Shown piece by piece: positions 12,869 through 24,022 of a DNA stretch of 64,000 nucleotides; positions within the stretch are counted from its first letter, which is position 1, and each line of letters opens with the position of its first letter. The notes below the pieces were generated by a model, which worked only from the letters and a program-made list of their open reading frames with translations, did not search any database and was not told the origin of the DNA. Source of the stretch: Hirudo medicinalis (taxonomy: Eukaryota > Annelida > Clitellata > Hirudinida > Hirudinidae); NCBI GenBank assembly GCA_011800805.1, contig MPNW01000280.1, positions 145,637 through 209,636 of the forward strand. The letters are read 5' to 3'. Both the position numbers and the translations under genes were made by a program.

Positions 12869-14924
12869 TTAATTATTACTCCTGGTTAAAGAATGCAATA
12901 ATTAAATATCATTGTTCTCACAGATCACTCAAAACACATTAAAACCCTTAACATGGATTCCCACATACTGCAGTACTGACAAGTTAAAACCTGCTAATCG
13001 TATGTTTACATCTTGGAAATTCTTTTCACAATCTCTGAGTTAATAGCTCTAAAAATGTTTTTTGGTCATTCAGATGTGATTAAGTTGCTTGTTTAAAAAT
13101 GAGTACTGGAATTCTTATTACATTCTTTCTACACAATTAATAAGAACTAATCATCAAATAATTTTAGAAAATTAAAGTGCAAGAAGAGAAGTGAATATGC
13201 TGCAATGCTTTCACAAAAGACATTTAGAGCTCAATTAAATCTCCACAAGGTGTTGAAGACCAAATTCAAGAAATAATAGATTGGCATTGTCATTATTGAT
13301 CTTTGCAGAAATGGTTGAACATTGCTGCCATGCATTACCATGTCGAGCTTAAATGGCTATTTTTTCTCTAAAAGTTAGATTTGACTTTCTTCACCATCAT
13401 ACGCTGCCTACCCATCTCTAGCTCTACTTTTCAAACTATTACCAAAAATATAATTATTTAACTAAAGAGTTTAGTTGAAGTTTGGCTGCAACACAGATCT
13501 ACATTTTCTATCGTTGTTAATTAGTGTGTGAATGCATGAACTTTACTGGTTTTCTATGGTCTTCTATGATTGCCAATAAAAGTCAAATTTGACGTTTTGG
13601 CTAATTCTTGAAAAACCAACCAAACATTTGTCTCACTATTTACTTTTAGATTTACAATGTAATGGCACAATATTTTCACTTAAACAAATTTGGTCAAAAC
13701 AAGCTCGCCACTTCGAGGAGATTGCTTTTTCAACTAAAACTTGTTTATTTAAATAGTAAATTCTTCTAAATTTTAGAAGGTAATACATTGAACAATTTGA
13801 GGCATTGAACAAACATTACATTAACTAATATATAATTTGCAAGTATTTGCCCATAAAAAGTCTTACTCTTGTTTGTTGACTGGATATATGCAGGACTGCC
13901 AAGAAGGTGGGGTAGGGGTTTCAATATCAACTAGTGATCTCATATTATTACGATTTTCATGACTTGTGTTTTAAAAACTTTTTCGTAAATATAGTTTAGG
14001 GGCCTGTGGCTGCTGTGCCTAGGAGACTGACATTTCTGTCGTTAACACTGTCATTACAAAAATTACAAAACAAAATTAATTTAAATAAGACCTCAGACAC
14101 ATTACTAACGCAGATGGCGCTGGAAGATCTCCGAGGTTGGTCAAAAGCATTTGCTTCGGAAAAGGAACTTCAGATTAGAGATGAAGCCTCAGTTGAGCAT
14201 TTGTGGATTGGTTGTCGAAAATAAATGGTGAGGTATTCATCAAGGCAGCACGATTTATGGTGGCAGCGAACGAGATGGTAGAGATATTATGAATTTTGTA
14301 TGACTAGTGTTTTGTGTTTCAAATGTTACATTTTGAAGGCGATGGGCTGTGCCAAGGAATAAACACATTATCTCAAATTTTACGAAACTCAATAACACCG
14401 AACTTTTAAAATGAGAAGAAAGACTTAGACCAAAAAAACGAAAAAGAATGTTTAAAGTCCAGAACTCGCTACGTGTAGAAGTTGATATATGAAGATACAA
14501 ATCTGAAAACACCAACCCAACCCATTTCTCCAGGGCTTCAGAGATTGGTTAATGAAGGACCTCATTGTCTTTTTCAATCTGGAAAAGTTGAAAAGCCTGA
14601 AAAGCTAACAAACTTTCGGAAAGTCAAAGCAACAGTTCAAATTTATTGAGTGTTAGTGATATATGGTGATCTTACATAACACATTCGCTTAACGTAATTT
14701 GTAAATTTTCCAAGTTTCGCCTTTTTTACTTTTTTATATTATAAGTTAGGCCAATTTATTATGGGTATCCTTGGTTTTTTTTACAATCACTTTACTTAAA
14801 TGATGTAATAATTTAAAGCTTACTGTCATTAACATCCGAGACATTCTTTATTTGTATAATTGGTTTATTTAGACAATAGACTTATTAAATAGACCATCAT
14901 GTTCATCTCTAGACATACGCTTTA
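12869..14924. other. Intergenic, Robo 3' flank to PIM-like kinase 3' end
   Basis: The two flanking genes converge here. I see no exon with family resemblance. An open frame at 14006-14224 has no recognisable motif. The interval at about 13892-14040 loosely resembles the hAT-like MITE family, starting CAGGACTGCCAAGAAGG and containing GTGGCTGCTGTGCCTAGGA, but without a clean right end. Confidence 0.5.
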
Positions 14925-16589
14925 TTATTTTATTAATTTGGATGCTACTTCCTCCAGGGGCAAAAGCGTGTAATTGACATGAATTGGCTCACGATAGTCA
15001 TTGTAGATACTAAAAGGAACATTTTCTAGCCTTTTAATCCATGGACTTTCGAGAATTTTTTTGAAATTCGGACGACTTCGTGGATATCTTGAAAGACATT
15101 GCTCTACGAGATTCCTGAGATCTGTCAGAAACACTTCACATATTAACAAATCCTTAACGTACTTAAACAATTTATTAGTCAATAAAAACATTCAATTTCA
15201 ATTTTCTTACCAGCTGAAAGTGCACTCGGTATTTCGTATGACCTTTTAAAGTTTTCCTTTTGATTCGGAGATACTGGCAGATGACCTGTTGTCATTTGAA
15301 GGAGGATTAAGCCGAGACCCCAACTTTCAACAGGGATACCATAAAATTTCCTGAAACACGAAAGGTTATGTTGTTCGTAAATTTATGTCAGGTCTTTTAC
15401 TAGAAAAGACTTACTGATCAGAATAATATTCAGGTGGAAAATTTTTTTCTGTTCCGACCCAATTTGTGAAGTTTTTCCCTAACACCCGCTGCGCTCCTCC
15501 AAGGTCAATTAGTGTCGTGCATCTGTAGTTTGAGTCTATCAAGATATTGGAGCCTTTTAAATCGAGGTGATGGCGTTTCCTTTGGTACATAAAATCTAAG
15601 GAAGAAACAATCTGCTTGAAGTAGTAACAAGCTTCCTCCTCGGGCAGTCTTCCTCGCTTATGAAGGTAATGTTTAAGACTTGTAAAGTCACTGGATGTTT
15701 CCATGACGAGGATGTAATCATTTAGAGAACTGAAGTAAATCTCTTGAAGTTGAACCACTCCAGGCACTCCTTCCAATTCAATCAATGCATTCACTTCAGT
15801 TGGAACCTTTTTCAGGTTCGGATACAACGTCTTTATCGAAGGATGCGACTTTTCCTTCAGAGGACTCTTTTGGAAGAATTTAACGGCGACCTTGAAATAA
15901 TTCGATCAGTAATTAATAAATTAATTACAAAGTATATAAATACTATTAATCACAAAATTTGTAATGGATTAGTAAACAATCCTAACCAATTTGTTGTCTA
16001 TTTTCCTCTTGGCATGAAATACTTGGCCATATCCTCCCTCTCCGATCTTCTTGATTAACGTATAACCTTCCAAGAAGTCAATATTTCTTATTCCTGAATT
16101 AAATAAGTTAGAAACATTTACAGATCCAGTTCACGTGTTAACTATCACAAAAATTAAAATACCGATGGTTTTTGAGCTCCAAATGTTGCAAAATTTTCGA
16201 GAGTTAAAATAGTGATAGGCGGAGTCATTTCCTATGAAAATCGAATCAAGAGTTTTCTCGTCGAAATGATTTCTCAATGCAAGTTCGTGAGTTTTAAGTC
16301 TATCAAGACTCACGTTTAAGTTGCTGGCATCGAAAATTGGAACTTGACCAAGCGTAATTTGTTTGCCATGCACTTTAAGAATAAATCGGACGGTTCTTGG
16401 ATGGTAATCTTGTTTCTTTTGATTCAAATCATCAAATTGATAATTATTAATATTTACTGCATATTGAGGAATAAAGTCCTTCGAATCAAGTGTTTCGTTG
16501 CCTCGCATTCCTTCTCTTCTCGGCACTTTAGAATATATCGGTCCAATTTCATCGAGTGCAGGTCTTTTATTGAATCTGATTGTTGTCAT
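14925..16589 (-). CDS. PIM-like serine/threonine protein kinase
   Basis: Five exons read on the minus strand: 16589-16163, 16093-15987, 15890-15415, 15350-15211 and 15121-14925, all phase-consistent, giving 448 residues. The first about 145 residues are not a kinase and I do not recognise them. The kinase domain starts with glycine loop KIGEGGYGQVFHAKR, then VAVKFF (ATP lysine), the catalytic loop HLDLKGSN (Leu replaces Arg of HRD; Asp, Lys and Asn kept) at about residue 286, DLGG in place of DFG, and ends with RYPRSRPNFKKILESPWI. The order and spacing LxxILIDxN...LIDxGxA...GTxxxxPPE and the final RPxFxxIxxxPW match the PIM/PASK-like group. Catalytic residues are present, so activity is plausible. 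It could instead be a lineage-specific CAMK-group kinase. Confidence 0.72.
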
Positions 16590-17499
16590 TATATCTAAAA
16601 CCTAAAACGTTAAGAAGCAACATTAAAGAAAGCACGCTGGAGATTTAGCAATATAAATCAATGAAAAAAACCTCATTTGACCTACTTTCAACGTTGGAGA
16701 GAATATGCAAACTTTAAGATCTTTACCGATATTTATCACTTCACAAAATATTTATTGCATGATGTTTATTGTGACTAAAAGATATGAGCTAAACTGTAAA
16801 TTGAATGATAATTACACATAACGCAAAATTTTAAAACAATTATTATCCTTCATAAAATTTATGTACAAAATAAATTCCAAATTAAAAATTGATTAGGATT
16901 TTCAAAGTATTATGCCCTTGGAAAATGTAAAGTGATGAATTCTGATCTAATATATCACGAGAAATTAAAGCAAATACGAAAATGTATAGCGAAGCGAACA
17001 AACATTTATGGGGTTTTGGTCAGAGAAGTCAAAGTGGTAAGAGTCAGCTAGTGCAAGTCATGTGTGGAAAGGAATTTGATTTATTGCACTTTATTAAGCA
17101 TGAAGTCATAAATCATTGATGTATTGAACTTGCATATTTCAGATTTATTAGGTCCAGAAATGCTTTAAAGCAAGCATTTTTATTATAAAAATATTACTAG
17201 ATTAAATGTTAGCGCACAGCACGTCTCAGGTCCATCTAACTCTACATGAACCAACGCCATACATTGAGTAAACATTTCGAACACAATTTCAGGTTAAATT
17301 TGTTTCATAATTTGCTCAAAACGATGAACTAGGGATGAAAATGATGCTACTTCTTAAAAGTTAGGAGTTTAACGATCTCATTTAAGATGATATAGTTGCC
17401 ACTTTCAAAAACATAGAAGAAGCTGAATAAGGTCATGTATGAAACATTTAAATTTTAGTATAAAGCTACAAGCGCTGCAATGTAATTCCGCTTTTGGTT
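16590..17499. other. No gene recognised
   Basis: This AT-rich stretch lies between the start of the kinase gene (leftward) and a LINE relic. The first coding exon and promoter of the p53-like gene may lie here or within 18440-18787, but I cannot identify a start exon that would supply the phase-1 end required by the exon at 18788. Confidence 0.4.
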
Positions 17500-18480
17500 T
17501 ATTTTAATCGTAAATGCCTCCATGCGAAGAGGAAAGTAAGAGAAAGCGGCCCTCAGAACGCAGTCGAGTCCTAATGTATAGGACTGGCGGGTTCGCCAGA
17601 GAGTCTACAGAACGATCCAAGAAAAACTCCCTTTGGAAGGACACCATCGAGAATTGCAAATCATATCGCTGAATCATGGGTAAAGGCAAAGCTCTCCTAC
17701 TCATTCAATCAGTTCCGACGATTTTCTTCAACATTTCTCCTCGAAAATCGAAAAAGTTCGAGAGGTGTCGTCCTCTGCTCCAGCTCCATCCTTTCACCAT
17801 CTGTGACACTCGATCAGTTCCAGATGACAAATGTGATCAAAATGATGAAGTTGATACAAGCTCTTCCAAATGAACGATGCCTGCTTGGCTGCCAACTTGG
17901 CTCTTTAAGAAAATATCCGCACTCACAACACATATTATTGCAAAAATATTCAACAAGTCCATCCTACTCGGCAAAGCACCACTAGTCATGCTACGTCACT
18001 CCTTTAATCAACAAATAACCCTCGATCCGTCTGATGCTTGTTCCTACCGACCAATCTCCAACCTCTTTGTCTTCTAAATAATCTGCAATCAGGTAGTTAC
18101 AACCTCCTTCCTGGGTATCAGTCCGCCTATCAACATCATTCCGGAATTGCTACGAGTGTCGTCGGATCTTCTGCGCGGGCGCCGGTGAGATGTCGCTGCT
18201 TTGTTCTTCTCGACTTATCTGCAGCTTTTGACACCGTCAGGGCCACCGAGAAGGAGATTTTTGAGGGCCCGCCCGGATTTTAAAATATTAAAATATTAAC
18301 CTTTGTTTTGCTTTTCCATTACCAAATTGACAACATTAGGTACCCGTGGCCACTGTGCCTAAGGGTCCAAAACTTCTATCGGCAGCCCTGGACACCGTTG
18401 ATCATGACATTATTTTAGGACGACTAGGAACGTTTTCTTTAACCTTTTTAGATTCCAGTCGGCAAAACAAAATCTTCTTT
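17500..18480 (+). mobile_element. LINE reverse-transcriptase relic, interrupted by a MITE
   Basis: In shifting frames the plus strand encodes classic LINE RT blocks: PAWLPTWLFKKISALTTHI (about 17879), then LDPSDACSYRPISNLFVF (18021-18076), then YQSAYQHHSGIAT and FVLLDLSAAFDTV (about 18199-18237). The reading resumes after the MITE with DHDIILGRLGTF from 18399. Motif order matches non-LTR retrotransposons of the CR1/L2/Rex type. Several stops and frameshifts show decay. Confidence 0.85.
18238..18390 (+). mobile_element. Complete hAT-like MITE with 8-bp target duplication
   Basis: The element runs from CAGGGCCACCGAG to CGGCAGCCCTG, giving imperfect terminal inverted repeats beginning CAGGGC. 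It is flanked on both sides by GACACCGT (18230-18237 and 18391-18398), an exact 8-bp duplication. Length is 153 bp with no coding capacity. The 8-bp TSD and CAGGG termini are hallmarks of the hAT superfamily. It splits the RT codons for FDTV and DHDI of the host LINE. Confidence 0.9.
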
Positions 18481-18787
18481 TAGATGGCTAAGTCTGATTT
18501 TCTTATCAATCTCTATTGTTTGTTTAATGTACATTTGCAAATATTTAGGCAAATCTGAAGCAAAAGCGTCCGTCATTGACGTTATCATTCTCAACATTTT
18601 CTGTTTCATAACCTCAATTCATGTTTAGAATTGCGCCAAGACATATTTATAGCTATGGGTTATCCTTCTCATGCTTTTGGGAGCCGACCGGTGTTTCTTT
18701 GTTAAATGGGTGAAGCAGCGATTGACGTTTATTAAATGTGTTATTTCAAAGTTGTTGCATTTATAAAATTTTGGTTTTAATGTGCAG

Positions 18788-21700
18788 ATTCTCAGTCCTC
18801 CAATTTGAGTTCGCTTCTCTCGGAGAAAACATTTAAATTCTTAGAAGAACAGATTTCTGATTCATGGTAGACTTTGATTGTCACTACTTTGGATTTACAT
18901 GCTCTTACATGATCTGTTTTGATGGACATAATTCAGGTTAAACTTCGAAGAATTCCAAGAGCCTACAGCATTAAAATCAAAAAATCTGAATAGAACATGT
19001 TCAAATGAGGATCTGGAAAACGATGCACATTCTAGCCAAAATGAGAAAAATCAGGGTTTGGCTGATGAGATACTGGTTAGTTTTATATGAACTGTAAATA
19101 TGCTTTACTTCTATTTTTTATGCTCTTCTTAAGTATAGATTAAACATAATTTATCAGGACTTGTCACAAAAAGATAACTTGCATTCGGAACAGGGAAAAT
19201 ATGAAAAGGTTTATTGAATTAATTCATTTAATTAAAATATATTCTGAGATAATTGAATTATGCATGAGATTTAAATCTTCAAAACATTTTGACAATTCCA
19301 TTAAATTCAACTTGCACATAAATTTTAAAAACTGGATGAAAGTTGTTTTGTAAGGTCTTACATGGCTAAGCACATGTGATCTTCAGATCTTTAAAATGCT
19401 GCTTAAGTCCTTACTTAATTACTCTTCATAATTCCCAGATCATAAAATCACAGATTTTAATTTGTTGTTTATTTTTAGGTCAAAAGTATTTCTTTTCCTT
19501 CCAGGTAATTGTATTTTCTCATATACATTCAATATTGAGATTGAGAGTATCAAGGTACCAGATATTTGATTGTTCAGCTCGTGTTATTGTGATGCAATGC
19601 AATCATAGTCTGAATGTTTCATTTAATGATTGATAAGGAATGATAAGTTACCAAACAGTAGTTATGATTTAAACAAATCTTGGCTGTTGTTGCTGATTTT
19701 GTTTGCGAATCGTTTTTCTCAAATGCTCTGTTGTCATCTTAGTTGCTTTTAACCTTACTTCAGCGAAAGGATGGTGGGGAAGTATGGTTTTGATGTCATA
19801 TTCAGAGAAGCAGCCAGGATCACAAAATCCATCAGCTACACGGTATATTTTGTTTTTTATTAAGTGGTAGCAGGATGGCTGGAATTTCAGTGATTAGCTG
19901 ATATTGTATAATAATGATTTAACCCTGACAACAAGGCATTAAATAATTTTTGTTATTAAGTTAGTGTTAATTAAGTTTATTATTGTTGTATTTAGAATCT
20001 TTCTAGGGCAATTGGTGGGGGCTGCACATTAGTGGTGAGGGTCTGTTGCGGAGGTGGTTGACACAAAGGAATCAACTTAGTGAATGCATCCCCAGAGTGA
20101 AAATGAGACTATTTGATTATCAAAGATATTTGATTGACAAAGAATCTGTTCGGGACAAACAGATTTAAGAAGGGAGCAATGTTATAACCCTGGCAACAAG
20201 GCATTAATTAATTTTTGTAACTAAGTTTATATTAATTAAGCTTATTATTGCATTTAGAATCTATCTATGGCTTCCTCTATGATCGCTGATTAAGGTTTAG
20301 CATACCACAAAAATCACACAAGTTCTCCAATATCCAACATTCCTATTCAGCAAATAATCACGCAAGTGGTCGTAATGCAATAACTGGCAACGGGGATTGC
20401 ATAAGTATGGTATTTACAGGTATTACCACCCACTTGTTAACTGAATAAATCCAATAACAAACTTGGCTTAAATTAAGCCCCGGTGTTTGTTACGATAATA
20501 ATAATGGTTGATTTGTTGCAATACATTTGTATTTGACTATTTTTATTCTATTTGAATCTTTTTATTGACTAATTTAATGTTATTTAGAGTTAAATACATG
20601 TCCACATACATTGCACTTTTCTACATACCATTGATAATTAATGTCCATTACATAACTAAATGATTAGGACAGTGCTTCCGCACCATGACTCGAATCTGTG
20701 CTGCCATCATGAAAAGCGGAAGTCTTAACCATTAGACCATGCGGGAGCACTTCTACATACCTATGTGTACTTCATTTACATAGCATCACATGCGGAGTCA
20801 GAAATGCTTTTTTGTCAACCATTTATATAGCACTCCTTCCCAAGAGCACTTGTGGCAATGCAAACAGGGTTTCTAAAATAACATTAAGAGTTTTGCCATT
20901 ACCCCTTTATGCAGGAATGCAACCAATTCTGCCAATCTGCATGTCTATTTGTACATTGTGCTTCAGTGATCAATCACATTTTGACTTCACAGATACTAAT
21001 TACAGTTATATTCTTTAAATTTAAAAAGTTTATTTTTGTAATAACTAATTCAAAGTATTCAGAAAGACTGGAGACACTGTTCGTGCGGCCTCAGATCCCC
21101 TGCTATGCAGTCGTAAGCTCATCGGGATGTGTTCCTTTTGGCACAAAAATATTTCTCACCCCTATGTTTCTTCTATCCCATCATGCCAATGATCCAGTAC
21201 GAGCATGTCCAAACCACATGATGGATAAACCAGATAAAAATGCCTCTAGACACCTTATTAGACTTGACATTGGTGGAGCAGTTTATGGCATTCATCCTGG
21301 CTCTGAGCACCATTATGTTTGTATTGACTACCATGCAGTCTCAAGTGAATACATTTTGTTTTTTCTAAATAATTAAGTCATTAGTTATATTAGTGATGAT
21401 CACTTGAGATGGCAAAGGCACCTTCAACATTCCCTTGAAGTTCCAATGTTATTCAACCTGTCTTGGAGGAATTGCAAGGAGACAATTCCAGGTCATCTAT
21501 TGGCTGCAAAACAAGGACCAAGTTATAGGTCGAAAGTCTGTAAAAACCGTAGTGTGCGCAAGCCCTGGCAGAGACAAGAGGTCCAGAGAAACAGAAAAGT
21601 TTGGTTCTGGAATACTGGAATCAAAGAAAGCACCCCAAGTAAGGCTATGAGGACTTCTTCAAATTTGAACTGCAATTTTTATTTGCTGGGGACAATATTT

Positions 21701-22276
21701 CAGGGGGACAAGAAAGATAACAATGAAAATTCTGAATATCAGGTAGGTTTGTTATCTGCTTTGTTTAAATTATCTCAAAAGACCTGTTATTAACTTCACT
21801 TTCAATGAAGCTAATGCAAAGCTCAACTTGTAAGTAAAAAGTTTCAAAAACCTGTTACAAATTGAAAAACAGTAAAATTACAAATTAGAACGTCATGGTA
21901 TCAATTAATTCTTAAATTAGGTAAGTCATGACCAAAAAGATGTGAAGAGTAATCTTTTTTTTTAAATGGAAATAACTTTTTCTATTTTCAAGGGTTCAAA
22001 ATTAAAGAGGAGTAACTCTTGCCTTAACATCAAGGTGTGGTAATATTTCTTTTTAATATGTTATTTTGAAGTGGATTGAAAAGTGAGTGATTTAATTAAA
22101 TAGGTGCAGAATCAGGATGAATACTCGCTTCTAATGAAACTTAGAACTCATTTGAGGGAGTGAGTATAGCTTTAGATTTGACTTCTGATTCATTTTTAAA
22201 TATTCGTATGCTTGCTTTTTACAGGCATTCAGGGACTTCCTGCAGCTGCAAACAGATTTTCTTACCTCTTTTTTAG
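18788..22276 (+). CDS. p53/p63/p73-family transcription factor, divergent
   Basis: Eleven small exons chain in phase: 18788-18866, 18937-19075, 19158-19208, 19479-19504, 19764-19842, 21056-21344, 21409-21638, 21704-21742, 21993-22034, 22104-22159 and 22225-22276, about 360 residues. The first encodes a transactivation motif, LSEKTFKFLEEQISDSW, like the p63/p73 N-terminus. The DNA-binding domain opens with FPSSERMVGKYGFDVIF and continues with TYSERLETLFV, VRACPNHM, RHLIRL, CYSTCLGGIARR and VVCASPGRDKR. The four zinc ligands (C, H, C, C of human C176, H179, C238, C242) and the arginines equivalent to R248, R249 and R280 are present. Residues equivalent to R175, R273 and C277 are changed to Ala, Val and Ser. 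A short oligomerisation segment, DEYSLLMKLRTHLRE, follows. The initiator exon is not identified. The last splice (GA|GTGAGT) may be unused, which would end translation at 22163. A sequence-specific stress or germline regulator is the family role; DNA binding here is uncertain. Confidence 0.9.
19912..20510 (+). repeat. LTR-like direct repeats in a p53-family intron
   Basis: About 90 bp starting AACCCTGACAACAAGGCATT at 19921 recurs with small changes at 20187, where it is preceded by a purine-rich AAGAAGGGAGCAATG. The first copy is followed by AATTGGTGGGGGCTGCA, which could be a primer-binding region. The second continues to an AATAAA (about 20445) and ends near GTGTTTGTTACGA. The arrangement suggests a very small or internally deleted LTR retroelement. 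No coding capacity is visible. Confidence 0.45.
20622..20752 (-). repeat. tRNA-headed SINE (family B)
   Basis: On the minus strand it starts GTGCTCCCGCATGGTCTAAT, with an A-box-like TGGTCTAATGG, then a B-box-like GATTCGAGTC, and a tail CCTAATCATTTAGTTATG followed by a variable CGGAC/TGGAC sequence. The same unit is found on the plus strand at 47945-48075. It lies in a p53-family intron beside a family-A SINE. Confidence 0.8.
20765..20945 (-). repeat. tRNA-derived SINE (family A) in a p53-family intron
   Basis: A degenerate copy: the plus strand shows ACATAGCATCACATGCGGAG, then CATTTATATAGCACTCC, then the tRNA-like head in reverse ending near CAGGAATGCAACC and GCATG. Order and spacing match the better copies at 45.8 and 54.2 kb. 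Confidence 0.75.
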
Positions 22277-22513
22277 CATTATATAAATTAAAATTTTTTG
22301 TTTGCAGCAAAATGATGCTGATCTGTGTGTTAATGCTGTACTTGTTTTTATGTGGTGTTATGTATAGCTGAAATCAAATTTTGGATTGTTTGGCTCATCA
22401 GATTCAACATGACATTTAAAAAAGAACAACTTCGAGGGAACTATGTACAATTCAAAATTAATTGTAATCGATTGACTTAATGCTAAAAAAAACTTTTTCA
22501 TTTTCAAATATTT

Positions 22514-23107
22514 TTAAATGAAAGTTCCAAGTCTATTTTGCGAAATATCTCCCAAGTTTTCCTCCCTTATACAAGGCCATCCATCCAACTTTCTGATATT
22601 AGGAAGCCTTTTCATTGCAAGGGCTGACCAGTCTCCATCTGCGTTGTGTTTATCCCAGAGGGGGTTACCGATAAAGACGACCTCGGTTAGTTGGGGGCAC
22701 TCGTTAATTCTCGTGACTTCCGTCCATTCTCTGATCAAGTTGTACGATATGTAGAGAACTTTAAGTTTCTTCATCAGCACGATGCTTTTCAATTTGTCTA
22801 TGAAGTTGTAGGATATCCACAATTGTTCCAAAGTGTCTGATACTGCCTCTATCCCTGATAAACTTTTGATGTTGTTCCTGCCCAGAGAAAGAACTTTGAG
22901 GTTTTTCAGGCCGTTCAAATTCGAGATCTTGTCGATCGCATTTGTGGAAAGAGACAGTTTTTCACACTTGACTAGAGCACTCAGCGTAGCGTCCATTTTT
23001 TCTATGAATGGCGTCTGACCCCAGAGCTCAACTTTTAGACTCTCAGCTGCTTTCTGACCGGTTCTCTCTTCCCATTTTGTTATAGCTTCCTTAATAGTCG
23101 TCGGCAT
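22514..23107 (-). CDS. DNAL1: Axonemal dynein light chain 1 (DNAL1/LC1), intronless
   Basis: A single 197-residue frame with no intron, starting [24 protein letters not shown]1/LC1 is a leucine-rich-repeat protein that binds the motor domain of an outer-arm dynein heavy chain and regulates ciliary and flagellar beating. The sequence contains the diagnostic runs [40 protein letters not shown] and [14 protein letters not shown], then [11 protein letters not shown] near residue 147, and ends with [13 protein letters not shown]. Human DNAL1 is about 190 residues, so it is full length. It converges on the p53-like gene, with 237 bp between the two stops. The absence of introns could mean a retrocopy that became the functional gene, or loss of introns. 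Confidence 0.97.
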   Translation of the reverse strand: MPTTIKEAITKWEERTGQKAAESLKVELWGQTPFIEKMDATLSALVKCEKLSLSTNAIDKISNLNGLKNLKVLSLGRNNIKSLSGIEAVSDTLEQLWISYNFIDKLKSIVLMKKLKVLYISYNLIREWTEVTRINECPQLTEVVFIGNPLWDKHNADGDWSALAMKRLPNIRKLDGWPCIREENLGDISQNRLGTFI

Positions 23108-24022
23108 CGCTTCTTTTGGTCCGGAATATTATCCGAAATATTCAATTCCCCGGCGGCCCAACCCAAATTCAAACATTTAGCGTGTTTTAAATAGAGGCTG
23201 CGTTCGTTAAAATCTTGTATTGTAAAAATCTAATTTTATTCAAAATAATCACTGGAATTGAGGCTGGTAGATTTTGCGAAAATTTATTGTTGACAGAGAT
23301 ATTTGTATTGCTTGAAAAAAGTAGACTTTAAGTATATATGAATTTCATTTTATGCGATATATCGCCTATAGGCTGGTTAGAGGTGCGGAAGAAATTAAAA
23401 TCTGCTTGAGCACGAGAAGCAAAACCTATTTCTTTAATTTTGAATAATCTTTAGTCTCATGTTTCGGATATAGCTCAAAAAAGTCAAGAGACAGATGAGA
23501 AGGGGAGACCGGGGCTAAATGCAACAGGGGTAGGTTGCAACAGCATGTACATGTGAGTGCTATAATATTTTAGCGTAAAATAAACTAGCCTAATTTGTAC
23601 AGAATTGTTTTTATGTCTACGCGAACTAATTTGTTTGGTGGAAGTTTTAAATTTGTGTTTGGCAGACAATATTTTTTATTTCGGCAAATTTTGTGTTTTG
23701 ATAACTTTCTTAATTTAGCGAACAATTTTGATTTAATTTATTGTTGTCTCAAATTGGATATGAAATTTAACTTTAAACTGCATCTAGTTGTTTTATTGCA
23801 AATCAACGTGATCAAAGAAATTTTGTATGAAAGTCAATTGATGACTCCAGGGTTGCAACATATTGCAACCAACTCTGTTCAATTTTACATAAAATCTTGA
23901 GTTTTTTTTCAGTAAATTGATCAAACAACGGCATATTTGCATAACAATATTTTTATTTGAAAATGAATTTTTGAAAATTAACTATTTTTATTTTAAATGT
24001 TTAATTTATTTTAACCTTTAGT
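23108..24022. other. Non-coding; possible outer end of a pogo-like element
   Basis: No gene is recognised. At 23503-23545 the sequence AGACCGGGGCTAAATGCAAC followed by a second GGTTGCAACA block looks like a transposon terminus, and a related GGTTGCAACATATTGCAACC occurs at 23852. It lies about 0.5 kb upstream of the pogo-like transposase start. No matching inverted end was found downstream. Confidence 0.35.

Noticed and set aside
23595..23900. Aromatic-rich open frame downstream of the DNAL1 start
   Set aside because: Low-complexity AT-rich composition, no motif; more likely part of a decayed transposon end.
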